From the NCBI RefSeq assembly GCF_013371495.1, contig NZ_JABWTA010000001.1, positions 2,206,693-2,270,692 of the forward strand: a stretch of DNA of 64,000 nt, in the 5' to 3' direction. This document shows positions 32,979 to 42,415 of the stretch, in pieces. The notes under the pieces were generated by a model that saw nothing but the letters and a program-made list of their open reading frames with translations, was not told the origin of the DNA and ran no database searches. The first letter of the stretch is position 1, and each line of letters opens with the position of its first letter. A program made the translations under genes and the position numbers. The DNA comes from Altererythrobacter lutimaris (GTDB lineage Bacteria; Pseudomonadota; Alphaproteobacteria; Sphingomonadales; Sphingomonadaceae).

Positions 32979-33326
32979 TTAACGCGGCAATAATTCGATG
33001 AAGTGTTGCGTATCAGCGACATCTATTTCCACGATCCAGATATCGGGATCTTGGCGCTTGCGCCGCTCGAGATATTCGCTGAATTCCTTTTTATTTTCAG
33101 GGTCTTCATGGCGGGACTGCGTGAAGAGCCGGGTTCCGTCCAATTGCGGCATCCGCTCGAAAAGCGTAACGTTATTGCCGCGATCCATGGTTAAGAGCAG
33201 GATTGTTCCGGCATCGCGTTCACCGCGTGCAACCACAGTTGCAAAACCATCATGTGCTTGCGCGAGCCTGATTATGGCAGCCACTTCGAGATGTGCGGGA
33301 AGACGCTCATCCATGCCAGCACTCAT
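32979..33326 (-). CDS. DUF1491 family protein
   Basis: A 115-residue soluble protein of the DUF1491 family. The recognisable opening is RLPAHLEVAAIIRLAQAHDGFATVVARGERDAGTILLL (in part), followed by a conserved QDPDIWIVEIDVADTQHF segment near the end. Function is unknown; the family is common in alphaproteobacteria. An ATG at 33314 is an alternative start. The thioesterase gene lies just upstream, 19 bp away. Confidence 0.85.
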   Translation of the reverse strand: MSAGMDERLPAHLEVAAIIRLAQAHDGFATVVARGERDAGTILLLTMDRGNNVTLFERMPQLDGTRLFTQSRHEDPENKKEFSEYLERRKRQDPDIWIVEIDVADTQHFIELLPR

Positions 33327-33345
33327 TTATTTGGGCGCTCATTTA

Positions 33346-33831
33346 TCAGGGCTTGTAGCCATCAAGGCTGGAGAGCGCGATCCGTGAACGCATGAAAGTG
33401 CCGGTTCCGCGGCCAATTTCCTCGCCTTCAGCATCGACGAGCCGCGATTCAGCGACAAATACGCGGCGTTTTCCGCTCACCCAGCGCCCTTCAGCCACAA
33501 CTTCGCCGGCGCGGACGGGCTTGGTGAAGTGCAGATTGAAACTGGTGGTCAGCAGGAAGCGATCCGTCGCCAGCGTGTTGGCCGCATAGAAGGCCGCATC
33601 GTCGAGCATCTTGAAATAGATCGTGCCATGCGCGGCGCCCGCAGCATGGTAGCTTTGCTCGGTCACATTGAAGCGGATCTGCGCGAGGCCCAGTCCGGTT
33701 ATCGCCAGCTTGGAATCAAACAAATTGTTGATCGGCGCGGAGTGATAAAGGTGCTCAAGCGCGCGATAATGCAGCGCGGCGCTCTCATCATCAGCGCCCA
33801 CACCCGCAGCCGGCGACGTGTCAGGCGGCAT
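33346..33831 (-). CDS. Hotdog-fold thioesterase, PaaI-like
   Basis: A 161-residue acyl-CoA thioesterase of the PaaI/hotdog superfamily. The HAAGAAHGTIYFKMLDDAAFYAANTL region contains the active-site HG-x-D-type pattern, followed by LTTSFNLHFTKPVRAGEVVAEGRWV (in part) typical of the central sheet. The substrate is unknown. Its start overlaps the ptsN stop by 11 bp, so the two are likely co-transcribed. Confidence 0.85.
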   Translation of the reverse strand: MPPDTSPAAGVGADDESAALHYRALEHLYHSAPINNLFDSKLAITGLGLAQIRFNVTEQSYHAAGAAHGTIYFKMLDDAAFYAANTLATDRFLLTTSFNLHFTKPVRAGEVVAEGRWVSGKRRVFVAESRLVDAEGEEIGRGTGTFMRSRIALSSLDGYKP

Positions 33832-34282
33832 CGCGCTCTAGCTGATTGGAAAGCAGAGCGTAGAGCGCTTCAGTGTCGGAGGCCTCGTTCAATGCATCGT
33901 GCATCGCATCATCGCGCACCAGCCGCGAAATCGCAGCGAGCGCATGCAGATGGGTTGCGCCTGCCTTCTCTGGTGAAATCAGACCGAACACGAGATCGAC
34001 CGGCATGGCGTCAGCAGCATCGAATTCAACCGGCGATTCAAGCCGGAGCAGCACAACAATCGGGCGGTTGATGGCATTCGAACGCGTGTGCGGAATCGCA
34101 ACGCCGCGGCCAAAGCCTGTGCTGCCCAGATTCTCACGCTCTTCCAGCCCGTCGAGCACAGCGGCTTCGTCGATGCCATAGACTTGTGCCGCGAGTGCTG
34201 CGACACGCTCAAGCACATCTTGCTTGGATTGCGGATTGGCGCTGGCGACCGCCTGCGGAAGCAGTTGAAAATTCACATTCAT
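33821..34282 (-). CDS. ptsN: PTS IIA-like nitrogen-regulatory protein PtsN
   Basis: A 153-residue EIIA-Ntr protein that receives phosphate from EI-Ntr/NPr and regulates nitrogen, potassium and envelope functions. The phosphorylatable His65 lies in GVAIPHTR, and the C-terminal helical lid with LVFGLISPEKAGATHLHALAAISRLV (in part) is intact. It lies 167 bp downstream of hpf on the same strand, the usual hpf-ptsN association. Confidence 0.93.
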   Translation of the reverse strand: MNVNFQLLPQAVASANPQSKQDVLERVAALAAQVYGIDEAAVLDGLEERENLGSTGFGRGVAIPHTRSNAINRPIVVLLRLESPVEFDAADAMPVDLVFGLISPEKAGATHLHALAAISRLVRDDAMHDALNEASDTEALYALLSNQLERDAA

Positions 34283-34448
34283 GTCAGACGTTTATCTTAT
34301 CAATTCTCTTCTGTTCGACCGTATTGGCGGTGCGGTTATTGACTGCACTCTACCAAGCTGAGAGCTGATCGCTGTGATGAAGCGTACTCTCGATTTGAGC
34401 GGGGTCCCTGAAGGTTCACGCGTGAGGTTGCGCTGTGAAAACCCCCCG

Positions 34449-35033
34449 TCAGCGCGGCTCAACCCAACCGATCGAGCCGTCGGAGCGGCGATAAACCATA
34501 TTATGCCGCCCAGTTCCAGCATTTTTGAAAAACAATGCGTTGGTATGTCTCAGATCGAGCATCATCACCGCATCGGCCACACTGGCTTCCGGAATGTCCG
34601 TGCTGGTCTCTGCAATCACCGGAGGCGCGTCAGCTGTGACCTCTTCTTCTGAATCGTCGGCTGCAAAGATGGTGTAGCCTGCCTCTTCGACGGTGTAGGC
34701 GGCCTCCTCCTCTTTAAGCGCGTGCGCTGCCTGTTCGTGGCGATCTTTCAAGCGGCGCTTGTAACGGCGCAGCTGCTTATCGATTTTCTCCGCCGCCGCA
34801 TCAAGCGCCTGGTGCGCATCATGCGCATCTGCCTGACTGCGCAGGACCAGCCCTTGCATGACATGGGTCACAATATCGCAATGAAATGCACCGGCGGGCG
34901 CTTTGCCGAAGGTAACGTGCGAGGAAATCGCCTGATCAAAGTACTTGTCGACAATCCCGCCTAATCGGTCGGTGACATGCTCCTGAAGCGCTGAACCGGT
35001 TTCCATTTGATGGCCCGAAACGCGGATATCCAT
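34449..35033 (-). CDS. hpf: Ribosome hibernation promoting factor, long form
   Basis: A 194-residue long HPF that dimerises ribosomes in stationary phase. The N-terminal domain (about 1-105) has the HPF start MDIRVSGHQMETGSALQEHV and a conserved RRYKRRLKD helix. The C-terminal domain (about 140-194) contains LDLRHTNALFFKNAGTGRHNMVYRRSDGSIGWVEP (in part), which carries the ribosome-dimerising contacts. An acidic linker separates them. It lies upstream of ptsN. Confidence 0.95.
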   Translation of the reverse strand: MDIRVSGHQMETGSALQEHVTDRLGGIVDKYFDQAISSHVTFGKAPAGAFHCDIVTHVMQGLVLRSQADAHDAHQALDAAAEKIDKQLRRYKRRLKDRHEQAAHALKEEEAAYTVEEAGYTIFAADDSEEEVTADAPPVIAETSTDIPEASVADAVMMLDLRHTNALFFKNAGTGRHNMVYRRSDGSIGWVEPR

Positions 35034-35117
35034 AGCAGTCTCCTTACGATTGATGCGGTTATTTTGTGTTCTAGTTCAGTGCGACGATTAGTGATTTTTC
35101 GGCGCGAGCGAGCGCGG

Positions 35118-35822
35118 TCACTTCGCCCAGATCGGCTGGTCAAATCCCTTCATAAACTCCTTGTGGCGCATGAGTTCGGCTTCGCTTGCAACATGCGGAC
35201 GCGGGGGCCGGACAGGTCCGGTCGGCTTTCCGCCAATGACTTGTGCGACAGGATCGCCAGCTCCCTCTGAAGCCTGTGCTGCAGCATCGGCGGCAAGCTC
35301 CAGCCCGATCTGCCGTCCACCCAAGAGCTCGACATAAACCTGTGCAAGCAGCTCGGCATCGAGCAGCGCGCCGTGCTTCACGCGGTGGCTTCGATCAACG
35401 CCATAGCGCGTACACAAGGCATCAAGCGAGAGCTTTGCTCCCGGGTGCCGCTTGCGCGCAATCGCAACAGTGTCGACCATGCGCGTCATACACACAGGCT
35501 CGAACCCGATCAGTGTGAGCTCGGCATTCAAAAAGCCGAAATCGAACCCGGCATTATGCGCCACCAGCGGCGCATCGCCGAGCCAGTAGATGAGTTCACT
35601 TGCGAGCTCCTTGAACAATGGTTTGTCGGACAGGAAGCTTGCGGAAAGACCATGTACGGCTTCCGCGCCTGCCGGCATATCACGTTCGGGGTTGAAATAC
35701 GCGTGGTAGCTCTCGCCGGTCGGCACCCGGTTGTAGAGCTCCACGCAGCCGATTTCGACCATCCGGTCGCCCGTCTTGGGGTCGAGGCCGGTGGTTTCAG
35801 TATCAAACACAATTTCGCGCAT
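35118..35822 (-). CDS. dnaQ: DNA polymerase III epsilon subunit
   Basis: A 234-residue proofreading 3'-5' exonuclease subunit. Exo I is FDTETTGLDP (Asp7, Glu9), Exo II HNAGFDFGFLN and Exo III HGALLDAELL. The start MREIVFDTETTG at 35822 is the family start; a longer reading to 35912 would add 30 unrelated residues. It follows coaE by 114 bp in the same direction, in an array moving away from the candidate origin. Confidence 0.95.
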   Translation of the reverse strand: MREIVFDTETTGLDPKTGDRMVEIGCVELYNRVPTGESYHAYFNPERDMPAGAEAVHGLSASFLSDKPLFKELASELIYWLGDAPLVAHNAGFDFGFLNAELTLIGFEPVCMTRMVDTVAIARKRHPGAKLSLDALCTRYGVDRSHRVKHGALLDAELLAQVYVELLGGRQIGLELAADAAAQASEGAGDPVAQVIGGKPTGPVRPPRPHVASEAELMRHKEFMKGFDQPIWAK

Positions 35823-35936
35823 TGAGAGTACTATCGGAGCAAGTGCTGCTTCGTGCAAGAGGGGTTTGCTCCAACTGAGAGAATTCTCTCTCAATTCAGC
35901 TGAAAACGACAATATTCGAGAGGTTTGCTTGTCCGA

Positions 35937-36557
35937 TTATGCTTTGTTGATCGCCGCTTGGCGCAGCGTTTCCACCAGTGCCTGCACCGCCGACTCGGTC
36001 TCTTCAAGGCTTGTGCCTGTATCGATCACATGATCGGCCCGCGCGCGCTTTTCAGCGTCCGGCAGCTGAAGGCTGAGAATGTGTTCGAACTTCTCCGCTG
36101 TCATACCGGAACGCGCCAGAACACGCTCGCGCTGAACCGCTGCCGGAGCAGAGACGACCACGATGCAATCGACCTGCGAATGGCCGGAGCCTTCAAACAA
36201 AAGCGGGATGTCAAACAGGATTAGCGGCGCGTCTTCATTGGCTTCAAGAAAGGCTGCACGTTTGGCGCCGACCGCTGGATGCACAATCGCTTCAAGCTTT
36301 GCGAGCAAGGCCTTGTCAGCAAAGACTTGCGCTCCGAGCGCCTCGCGGTTCACGCCTTCAGGGCCGGTCGAACCAGGAAACGCTGCTTCAATCGCGGGCA
36401 GCAATTCGCCATCCGGGCCTTGCATCGCGCGCACCTCAGCGTCGGCATCGAACACTGGCACCCCTGCCCGATCGAACATATCCGCAACCGTTGACTTGCC
36501 CATGCCTATGGAGCCTGTAAGGCCGATGATGAGAGGTTTTGTGACTATGCCGTTCAT
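35937..36557 (-). CDS. coaE: Dephospho-CoA kinase
   Basis: A 206-residue P-loop kinase making CoA from dephospho-CoA, the last step of CoA synthesis. Walker A is GLTGSIGMGKSTV (residues ~13-25), the acceptor-site segment is VPVFDADAEVRAM, and the lid has RVLARSGM. Its ATG overlaps the aroE stop (ATGA), a tight gene junction that indicates one transcript. Confidence 0.95.
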   Translation of the reverse strand: MNGIVTKPLIIGLTGSIGMGKSTVADMFDRAGVPVFDADAEVRAMQGPDGELLPAIEAAFPGSTGPEGVNREALGAQVFADKALLAKLEAIVHPAVGAKRAAFLEANEDAPLILFDIPLLFEGSGHSQVDCIVVVSAPAAVQRERVLARSGMTAEKFEHILSLQLPDAEKRARADHVIDTGTSLEETESAVQALVETLRQAAINKA

Positions 36558-37432
36558 CGCAAAAGTAGCTCCCGCAATTCACCATCATGGTCACGCGGTG
36601 CGGTCTCTCCAAAGAAATGCCGGAACGCAATCGCTGCCTGACCGATCAGCATGTTGAGACCGTCCAGCGTCCGAAAGCCTGCCATGGCAGCATCGGCCAG
36701 AAGTGCAGTTTCAAGCGGCGAATAGACAATGTCGTAAAAAATGCTGCGCGGCGGTGCGTGGCTCAAATCGAAAACCAGTGGCGGCTGGCCCTTCATACCT
36801 AAAGCGGTGGCATTGATAATGACATCCAAGCACCCCTCCCTGTCATCGAACGCAAAGTCGGTCGGCTCGGCAAAATGATCCAAATGCACTGCATGGTGCT
36901 CGCCATCAGGCGCCAGTTCATCGAGCAAGCCTCGCGCCTTGTCCGGATCACGCCCGGCCACAACCAGCGTGAAGCCTTCGCCCGCTAGTGCTGCAATAAT
37001 CGCGCGCGCCGCCCCGCCCGTACCGAGAATGCGCGCCATGCGGAAATAGTGTTCCTGTGCAAGCTCATCGCGGAGTGGCTCGAGAAAACCTGCGCCGTCT
37101 GTGTTTGCTCCAACAAGCTTCTCGCCATCGCGATAGACAGTGTTGATCGCACCGATGGTCTCGGTGCTGGATTCAACCTGATCGACATAAGCCATCGCGG
37201 ATTGCTTATGCGGCATCGTAATGTTGCAGCCTCGCCAATTCGGGTCCGCGCGGCGCTCGGCAAAGTAGTCGTTCAATTCCTCTGGCTTCACATGACAAGC
37301 GCGAAAGCCGGCTTCGATCGCGAGCTTCTCCAGCCAAAAACCATGGATCAGCGGGCTTTTCGACTGCGCAATCGGATCGCCGATGACCTCTGCGTATGCC
37401 TGTCCTGCGATTGTCGAAGGATGAGAACTCAT
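36554..37432 (-). CDS. aroE: Shikimate dehydrogenase
   Basis: A 292-residue NADP-dependent enzyme reducing 3-dehydroshikimate in aromatic amino acid synthesis. Substrate-site motifs are AQSKSPLIHGFWL and CNITMPHKQSA (catalytic Lys), and the nucleotide-binding GTGGAARAI is at about 141-149. Its start overlaps the maf stop by 4 bp. A sequence at its 5' end (37398-37420) resembles a sphingomonad REP core; it is within the frame. Confidence 0.95.
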   Translation of the reverse strand: MSSHPSTIAGQAYAEVIGDPIAQSKSPLIHGFWLEKLAIEAGFRACHVKPEELNDYFAERRADPNWRGCNITMPHKQSAMAYVDQVESSTETIGAINTVYRDGEKLVGANTDGAGFLEPLRDELAQEHYFRMARILGTGGAARAIIAALAGEGFTLVVAGRDPDKARGLLDELAPDGEHHAVHLDHFAEPTDFAFDDREGCLDVIINATALGMKGQPPLVFDLSHAPPRSIFYDIVYSPLETALLADAAMAGFRTLDGLNMLIGQAAIAFRHFFGETAPRDHDGELRELLLR

Positions 37433-38028
37433 CGAGCAAGAGCTCCTGCATCGCGCAGACCCTCAAGCACCATCAGAAGCGGCATGCCGAGCACCGTAAA
37501 CTGGTCGCCGGTGATTTGCTCGAACAGATGGGGTCCCAGAGCTTCGATGCGAAACACGCCGACGCAATAGCCAACTTCAGGCCACTCCTTTTCAAGGTAG
37601 CTCTCGATGAAGGCCTCGCTCAATTCGCGCACATGCATCTCGGCCAATGCCGAGCCGCTCCATTCGCACCCTTGCCCGCGCAGCAGTGCCGCGCCGGAAT
37701 GCAGCTCGATCACTTTGCCTGAAAAGAAGCGCAAATGCGCCGCTGCATCTTCGCGCGATTGAGGCTTATCGAAGCGTTGACCGTCGCACACGACGAGGCT
37801 GTCGCTGCCAAGCACGATCCTGTCAGGGTGATCTGCCGCGATGGCGGCTGCTTTTGCGACCGCAAGCGCTTCGGCCACTTCGGCTGGCGACGCGCCGGTC
37901 AGGCTGTCTTCGACTGCGCGTTCGTCAATGTCCGCCGGGATTGCTTCATATTCGACGCCAACTGCGTCCAGCATCGCGCGGCGCGAGGCACTTTTGGAAG
38001 CAAGGATAATCGGTTCAGACTGCAGCAT
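37429..38028 (-). CDS. maf: Maf-like nucleoside triphosphate pyrophosphatase
   Basis: A 199-residue Maf/HAM1-type pyrophosphatase that cleaves non-canonical dNTP/NTPs (house-cleaning). The start LASKSASRRAMLDAVG matches the family nucleotide-binding motif, as do DERAVED, KAAAIAADHPDRIVLGSDSLVV (in part) and KEWPEVGYCVG. It overlaps aroE by 4 bp and follows ppsR by 5 bp. Confidence 0.93.
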   Translation of the reverse strand: MLQSEPIILASKSASRRAMLDAVGVEYEAIPADIDERAVEDSLTGASPAEVAEALAVAKAAAIAADHPDRIVLGSDSLVVCDGQRFDKPQSREDAAAHLRFFSGKVIELHSGAALLRGQGCEWSGSALAEMHVRELSEAFIESYLEKEWPEVGYCVGVFRIEALGPHLFEQITGDQFTVLGMPLLMVLEGLRDAGALAR

Positions 38029-38033
38029 TAGTC

Positions 38034-38879
38034 TCAGATCGGCTTTGCCGTGCCATCGACCGGTTGATCGCGGCGTGTGCGTTCCTGTGCCAGGCGGATG
38101 ATCGCAGCCGCGCTTTCCTCGATCGAGCGGCGCGTTACATCGATCACCGGCCAGCCATTGTCCGCAAACATGCGGCGTGCATACTGCACTTCCTGGTGCA
38201 CACGCTCATTGTCGACGTAGGAGGTTTCCGTGCCTTCATTCAATGAGAGCAGGCGGTTGCGGCGGATCTGCACCAGCCGCTCTGGCGCAGTAGTCAGCCC
38301 GACCACCAGAGGGTTGCGCAAACCGAACAGCGCCTTGGGTGGCGGGCTTTCGATCACGATCGGAATGTTGGCTGTCTTGTAGCCGCGATTGGCGAGATAG
38401 ATGCTGGTCGGCGTCTTCGAGCTGCGCGATACGCCGGCAAGCACGATATCGGCTTGCTCCCAATTTTCCCATCCCACGCCATCATCATGCGCGATAGTGA
38501 ACTGGATCGCTTCGACACGCTTGAAATAAGCTTCGTCCATCAAGTGCTGACGGCCGGGCTTGCCATGCGCTTCTTCGCCCAATTGCGATTCCAGCGCTGC
38601 CGTCACCGCGTCAAGCACCGGAACCGCAGGCAGGGCAAGCTGACGGCAATGCTCTTCGAGCCGCGCGCGGGTCTCAGGGTTTACCAGAGTGAACAGGACA
38701 AGGCCGGGATTTCCCGCAAGATCGGGGACAATCCTGTCGAGGTGTTGACGGCTGCGCACCATCGGCCAGAAGTGCCGCGTGACTTCAGGATTATCGAACT
38801 GCGCGAGTGCCGCCTTGGCAATCATCTCCAATGTCTCACCGGTAGAATCGGAGACCAGATGAAGATGCATGGTGTTCAT
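38034..38879 (-). CDS. ppsR: PpsR/DUF299: PPDK or PEP synthase regulatory protein
   Basis: A 281-residue bifunctional kinase/phosphorylase that adds or removes a phosphate on pyruvate-phosphate dikinase or PEP synthase. Its start MNTMHLHLVSDSTGETLEMIAKAAL (in part) and the P-loop-like LAGVSRSSKTPTSIYLA are family signatures. It is the RP001-type gene that flanks the origin of replication in Rickettsia and Caulobacter, transcribed away from it. The 352-bp gap to hemE is the candidate oriC. Confidence 0.93.
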   Translation of the reverse strand: MNTMHLHLVSDSTGETLEMIAKAALAQFDNPEVTRHFWPMVRSRQHLDRIVPDLAGNPGLVLFTLVNPETRARLEEHCRQLALPAVPVLDAVTAALESQLGEEAHGKPGRQHLMDEAYFKRVEAIQFTIAHDDGVGWENWEQADIVLAGVSRSSKTPTSIYLANRGYKTANIPIVIESPPPKALFGLRNPLVVGLTTAPERLVQIRRNRLLSLNEGTETSYVDNERVHQEVQYARRMFADNGWPVIDVTRRSIEESAAAIIRLAQERTRRDQPVDGTAKPI

Positions 38880-39231
38880 AAGGCTTTTTGGCGATCCGTT
38901 TGGATGAGCGGTTCAGAGGTCCATGCGGCTGTGGAAACCCAGTGGCATAAACCACGGGAGAAGCCTGCCGACAAGTTCGGGGATGAATTTCATGCGCGCT
39001 TTCAGCATTTGCGTGCGCTTGCTTGCCAACATGTAGGCCGGTTTCTCGACAGGCTGGGGATAGCGCGGATAAATTTGACTCGACTCACGCCATCCCGCGA
39101 TTCGCGGTCAAGTTCGGCTCTGTTCATCGCTGGGAAAATCGGGCAGGGGGTGGGAATTCCCGCTTTCCACAGGGCCAACAAACACCATAATCCTTTATAT
39201 AAATATATTATTTTATTGATTGGATACACGC
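38880..39231. other. Candidate chromosomal origin of replication (oriC)
   Basis: Gene-free 352-bp region between ppsR (minus) and hemE (plus). It contains a 34-bp block with only three G/C (39187-39220), which would melt easily; two tandem 9-mers TGGGGATAG and CGCGGATAA (39055-39072) each matching 7 of 9 positions of the DnaA box TGTGGATAA; TGTGGAAAC at 38930 and CTTTCCACA at 39163, also 7 of 9; and three GANTC sites between 39077 and 39103. Flanking genes match the known hemE/RP001 origin of Caulobacter and Rickettsia, and the parS cluster lies 6.5-9 kb to the right. No perfect DnaA box was found. Confidence 0.72.
39187..39220. other. AT-rich block, possible DNA-unwinding element
   Basis: 31 of 34 bases are A or T in an otherwise GC-rich window, directly upstream of hemE. 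It fits an origin unwinding element; it may also carry the hemE promoter. Confidence 0.6.
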
Positions 39232-40251
39232 ATGCCTGGTGCATTACTCGATACGTTAAACGGTCAGCGCCAGGACAAGGCGCCCATGTGGCTCATGCGT
39301 CAGGCCGGGCGCTATCTGCCGGAATATCGCAAGCTTCGGGCAGAGAAAGGTGGGTTCCTCGATCTCGTCTATGACAGCGAAGCGGCGTGCGAGATTACCT
39401 TGCAGCCATTGCGCCGGTTTGGTTTTGATGGCGCGATCCTGTTCTCCGATATCCTGATTGTCCCGCATGCGATGGGGCAGGGGTTGGAATTCCTCGTAGG
39501 CGAAGGGCCCAGACTGTCGCCGCCTTTGCTCGAAGCAGAACTGTCGAGCTTCACGTCGCAATATGAGCGTTTCGAGCCGATCTACGAAACCGTGCGTCTG
39601 TGCCGTGCAGCGCTCGATAACACTGTCACGATGCTGGGCTTTGCTGGCAGCCCGTGGACAGTCGCGACGTACATGGTGAACGGCGAGGGTAGCCGCGATC
39701 AGCATGCAACACGCGAGCTTGCGTACACCGATCCCGGCCGTTTTCAGGCAATCGTCGATGCGATTGTGGAAGTGTCTGTCACTTATCTGCGCGGACAAAT
39801 TGATGCGGGCGCAGAAGCCGTGCAATTGTTCGACAGCTGGGCAGGGAGCCTTGCACCCGATCAGTTCGACAAATGGGTCATAGCGCCCAACTCAGCGATC
39901 ACAGCAGCGATCAAGCAGTCGCACCCCGATACGCCAGTGATTGGCTTTCCGAAGGGTGCAGGCGCGAAGCTCGCCGCCTATGCGCATGAAACGGGGGTGG
40001 ACGCGCTGGGTCTTGATGAAACTGTCGATCCGGTCTGGGCCAATCGCGAAGTGCCGCAAGGCATGCCGGTTCAAGGCAATCTTGATCCGCTGATGCTGAT
40101 GGCAGGCGGCGAGCCTTTGAAGGATCGTATCCGGTTCATTCTCGATGCCTTTGCCGACCGTCCGCATGTCTTCAATCTGGGCCATGGCATTGGCCAGTTC
40201 ACACCGATCGAGCATGTTGAGCAGCTGGTTGAAGCGGTGCGCGGCTCCTAG
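39232..40251 (+). CDS. hemE: Uroporphyrinogen decarboxylase
   Basis: A 339-residue cytosolic enzyme that decarboxylates uroporphyrinogen III to coproporphyrinogen III in heme synthesis. The signature MRQAGRYLPEYRKLR is near residue 23, and GFAGSPWT, LFDSWAGSL and GHGIGQFTP follow in the usual order. Start at the ATG 39232; a TTG 12 bp earlier is in frame. There is no strong ribosome-binding site, and the promoter region is the AT-rich end of the candidate origin. It is the first gene of the rightward set. Confidence 0.97.
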   Translation: MPGALLDTLNGQRQDKAPMWLMRQAGRYLPEYRKLRAEKGGFLDLVYDSEAACEITLQPLRRFGFDGAILFSDILIVPHAMGQGLEFLVGEGPRLSPPLLEAELSSFTSQYERFEPIYETVRLCRAALDNTVTMLGFAGSPWTVATYMVNGEGSRDQHATRELAYTDPGRFQAIVDAIVEVSVTYLRGQIDAGAEAVQLFDSWAGSLAPDQFDKWVIAPNSAITAAIKQSHPDTPVIGFPKGAGAKLAAYAHETGVDALGLDETVDPVWANREVPQGMPVQGNLDPLMLMAGGEPLKDRIRFILDAFADRPHVFNLGHGIGQFTPIEHVEQLVEAVRGS

Positions 40252-40315
40252 TGAGGATATACGTAGGCGGGCAGGGGGTGACGAAGGACCTCAGGCTTCC
40301 TAGATACTTTCGGTG

Positions 40316-40771
40316 ATGCAGGATGTTATCGCAGTGACCTATCTCTGGTTTAAAGCAGCGCACATCATTTTCATGGTGTTCTGGCTGGCAGGGCTCTTCA
40401 TGCTGCCGCGCCAACTGATTTATGTGCACGCAGCTTCTGCAGGCTCTGACGAGCAAGCCTTGTGGATCAAGCGGATGGGTCTGCTACGCAAGATCATCCT
40501 CACCCCCAGTATGATCATCGTATGGATCGCAGGGCTTCTCATGGCCTATCAGATCGGGTTGTTCAGCGGCGGCGCGGGGTTGGGGTGGCTTCATGCCAAA
40601 TTGCTGCTCGTCGTGCTTCTGACAGGCTTTCACGGGTTCCTGGTCGCGCAAGTGAAGAAGAATGCGCGCGGCGAGCGGCCTTTAAGCGAGAAACAGCTGC
40701 GTCTGTTTGGCGAGATACCTGGGCTGCTGCTGGTCCTGATCGTCATTCTTGCGATCGTGAAGCCGTTTTAA
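40316..40771 (+). CDS. hemJ: HemJ, protoporphyrinogen IX oxidase (UPF0093)
   Basis: A 151-residue membrane enzyme with four helices, oxidising protoporphyrinogen IX in the heme pathway. Family motifs are WFKAAHIIFMVFWLAGLFMLPR (in part, with the haem-contact His) and the conserved C-terminal FGEIPGLLLVLIVILAIVKP (in part). The ATG at 40316 follows a GTG 3 bp earlier. It lies 64 bp after hemE, so two heme steps are probably co-expressed. Confidence 0.92.
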   Translation: MQDVIAVTYLWFKAAHIIFMVFWLAGLFMLPRQLIYVHAASAGSDEQALWIKRMGLLRKIILTPSMIIVWIAGLLMAYQIGLFSGGAGLGWLHAKLLLVVLLTGFHGFLVAQVKKNARGERPLSEKQLRLFGEIPGLLLVLIVILAIVKPF

Positions 40772-40964
40772 TCGGCGCATAGGCTCAGCTAATCGGAAAC
40801 CGAGTTGACGCAGGGGTTCGCGCCCAGTATTTCGCACACTTCCAAACCGGCATTGCTGACGCGGCAAAACGCGAAGCAAGGTCTGCTTTCTCCAAGCCCT
40901 GGTCCTCATATCCGAGGCACTGACCTGTCGGCCAATCACTAATCCTCTTGGACTGAATAAACAC

Positions 40965-42230
<1,266 letters not shown>

Positions 42231-42252
42231 AGGTCGGGCCTCTTTCGATCTT

Positions 42253-42298
42253 GATGCAAAGCCCTGTCTTGCGGTCTCGTAAGGTAGGGTTTTGCGTC
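42253..42298 (+). other. Long hairpin after rho
   Basis: GATGCAAAGCCCT pairs with AGGGTTTTGCGTC over 13 positions (two wobble), and inside it CTTGC pairs with GTAAG. There is no U run, so it may stabilise or regulate the rho mRNA rather than terminate. Confidence 0.45.
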
Positions 42299-42415
42299 CC
42301 GATGGCTCCAGATGCCTAGGTGACTGTCTATCCCGCATTTAGGGAATCTTTAGGGCAGGGCGGTTAGTTAATCGCGAGCGATCCAGATCGTGAGATCGCG
42401 CATGGGTTAGCGACA

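Noticed and set aside
38454..39374. 306-codon plus-strand frame crossing the candidate origin
   Set aside because: It is antisense to ppsR and runs out of frame into hemE; no family features and it would fill the intergenic origin region.
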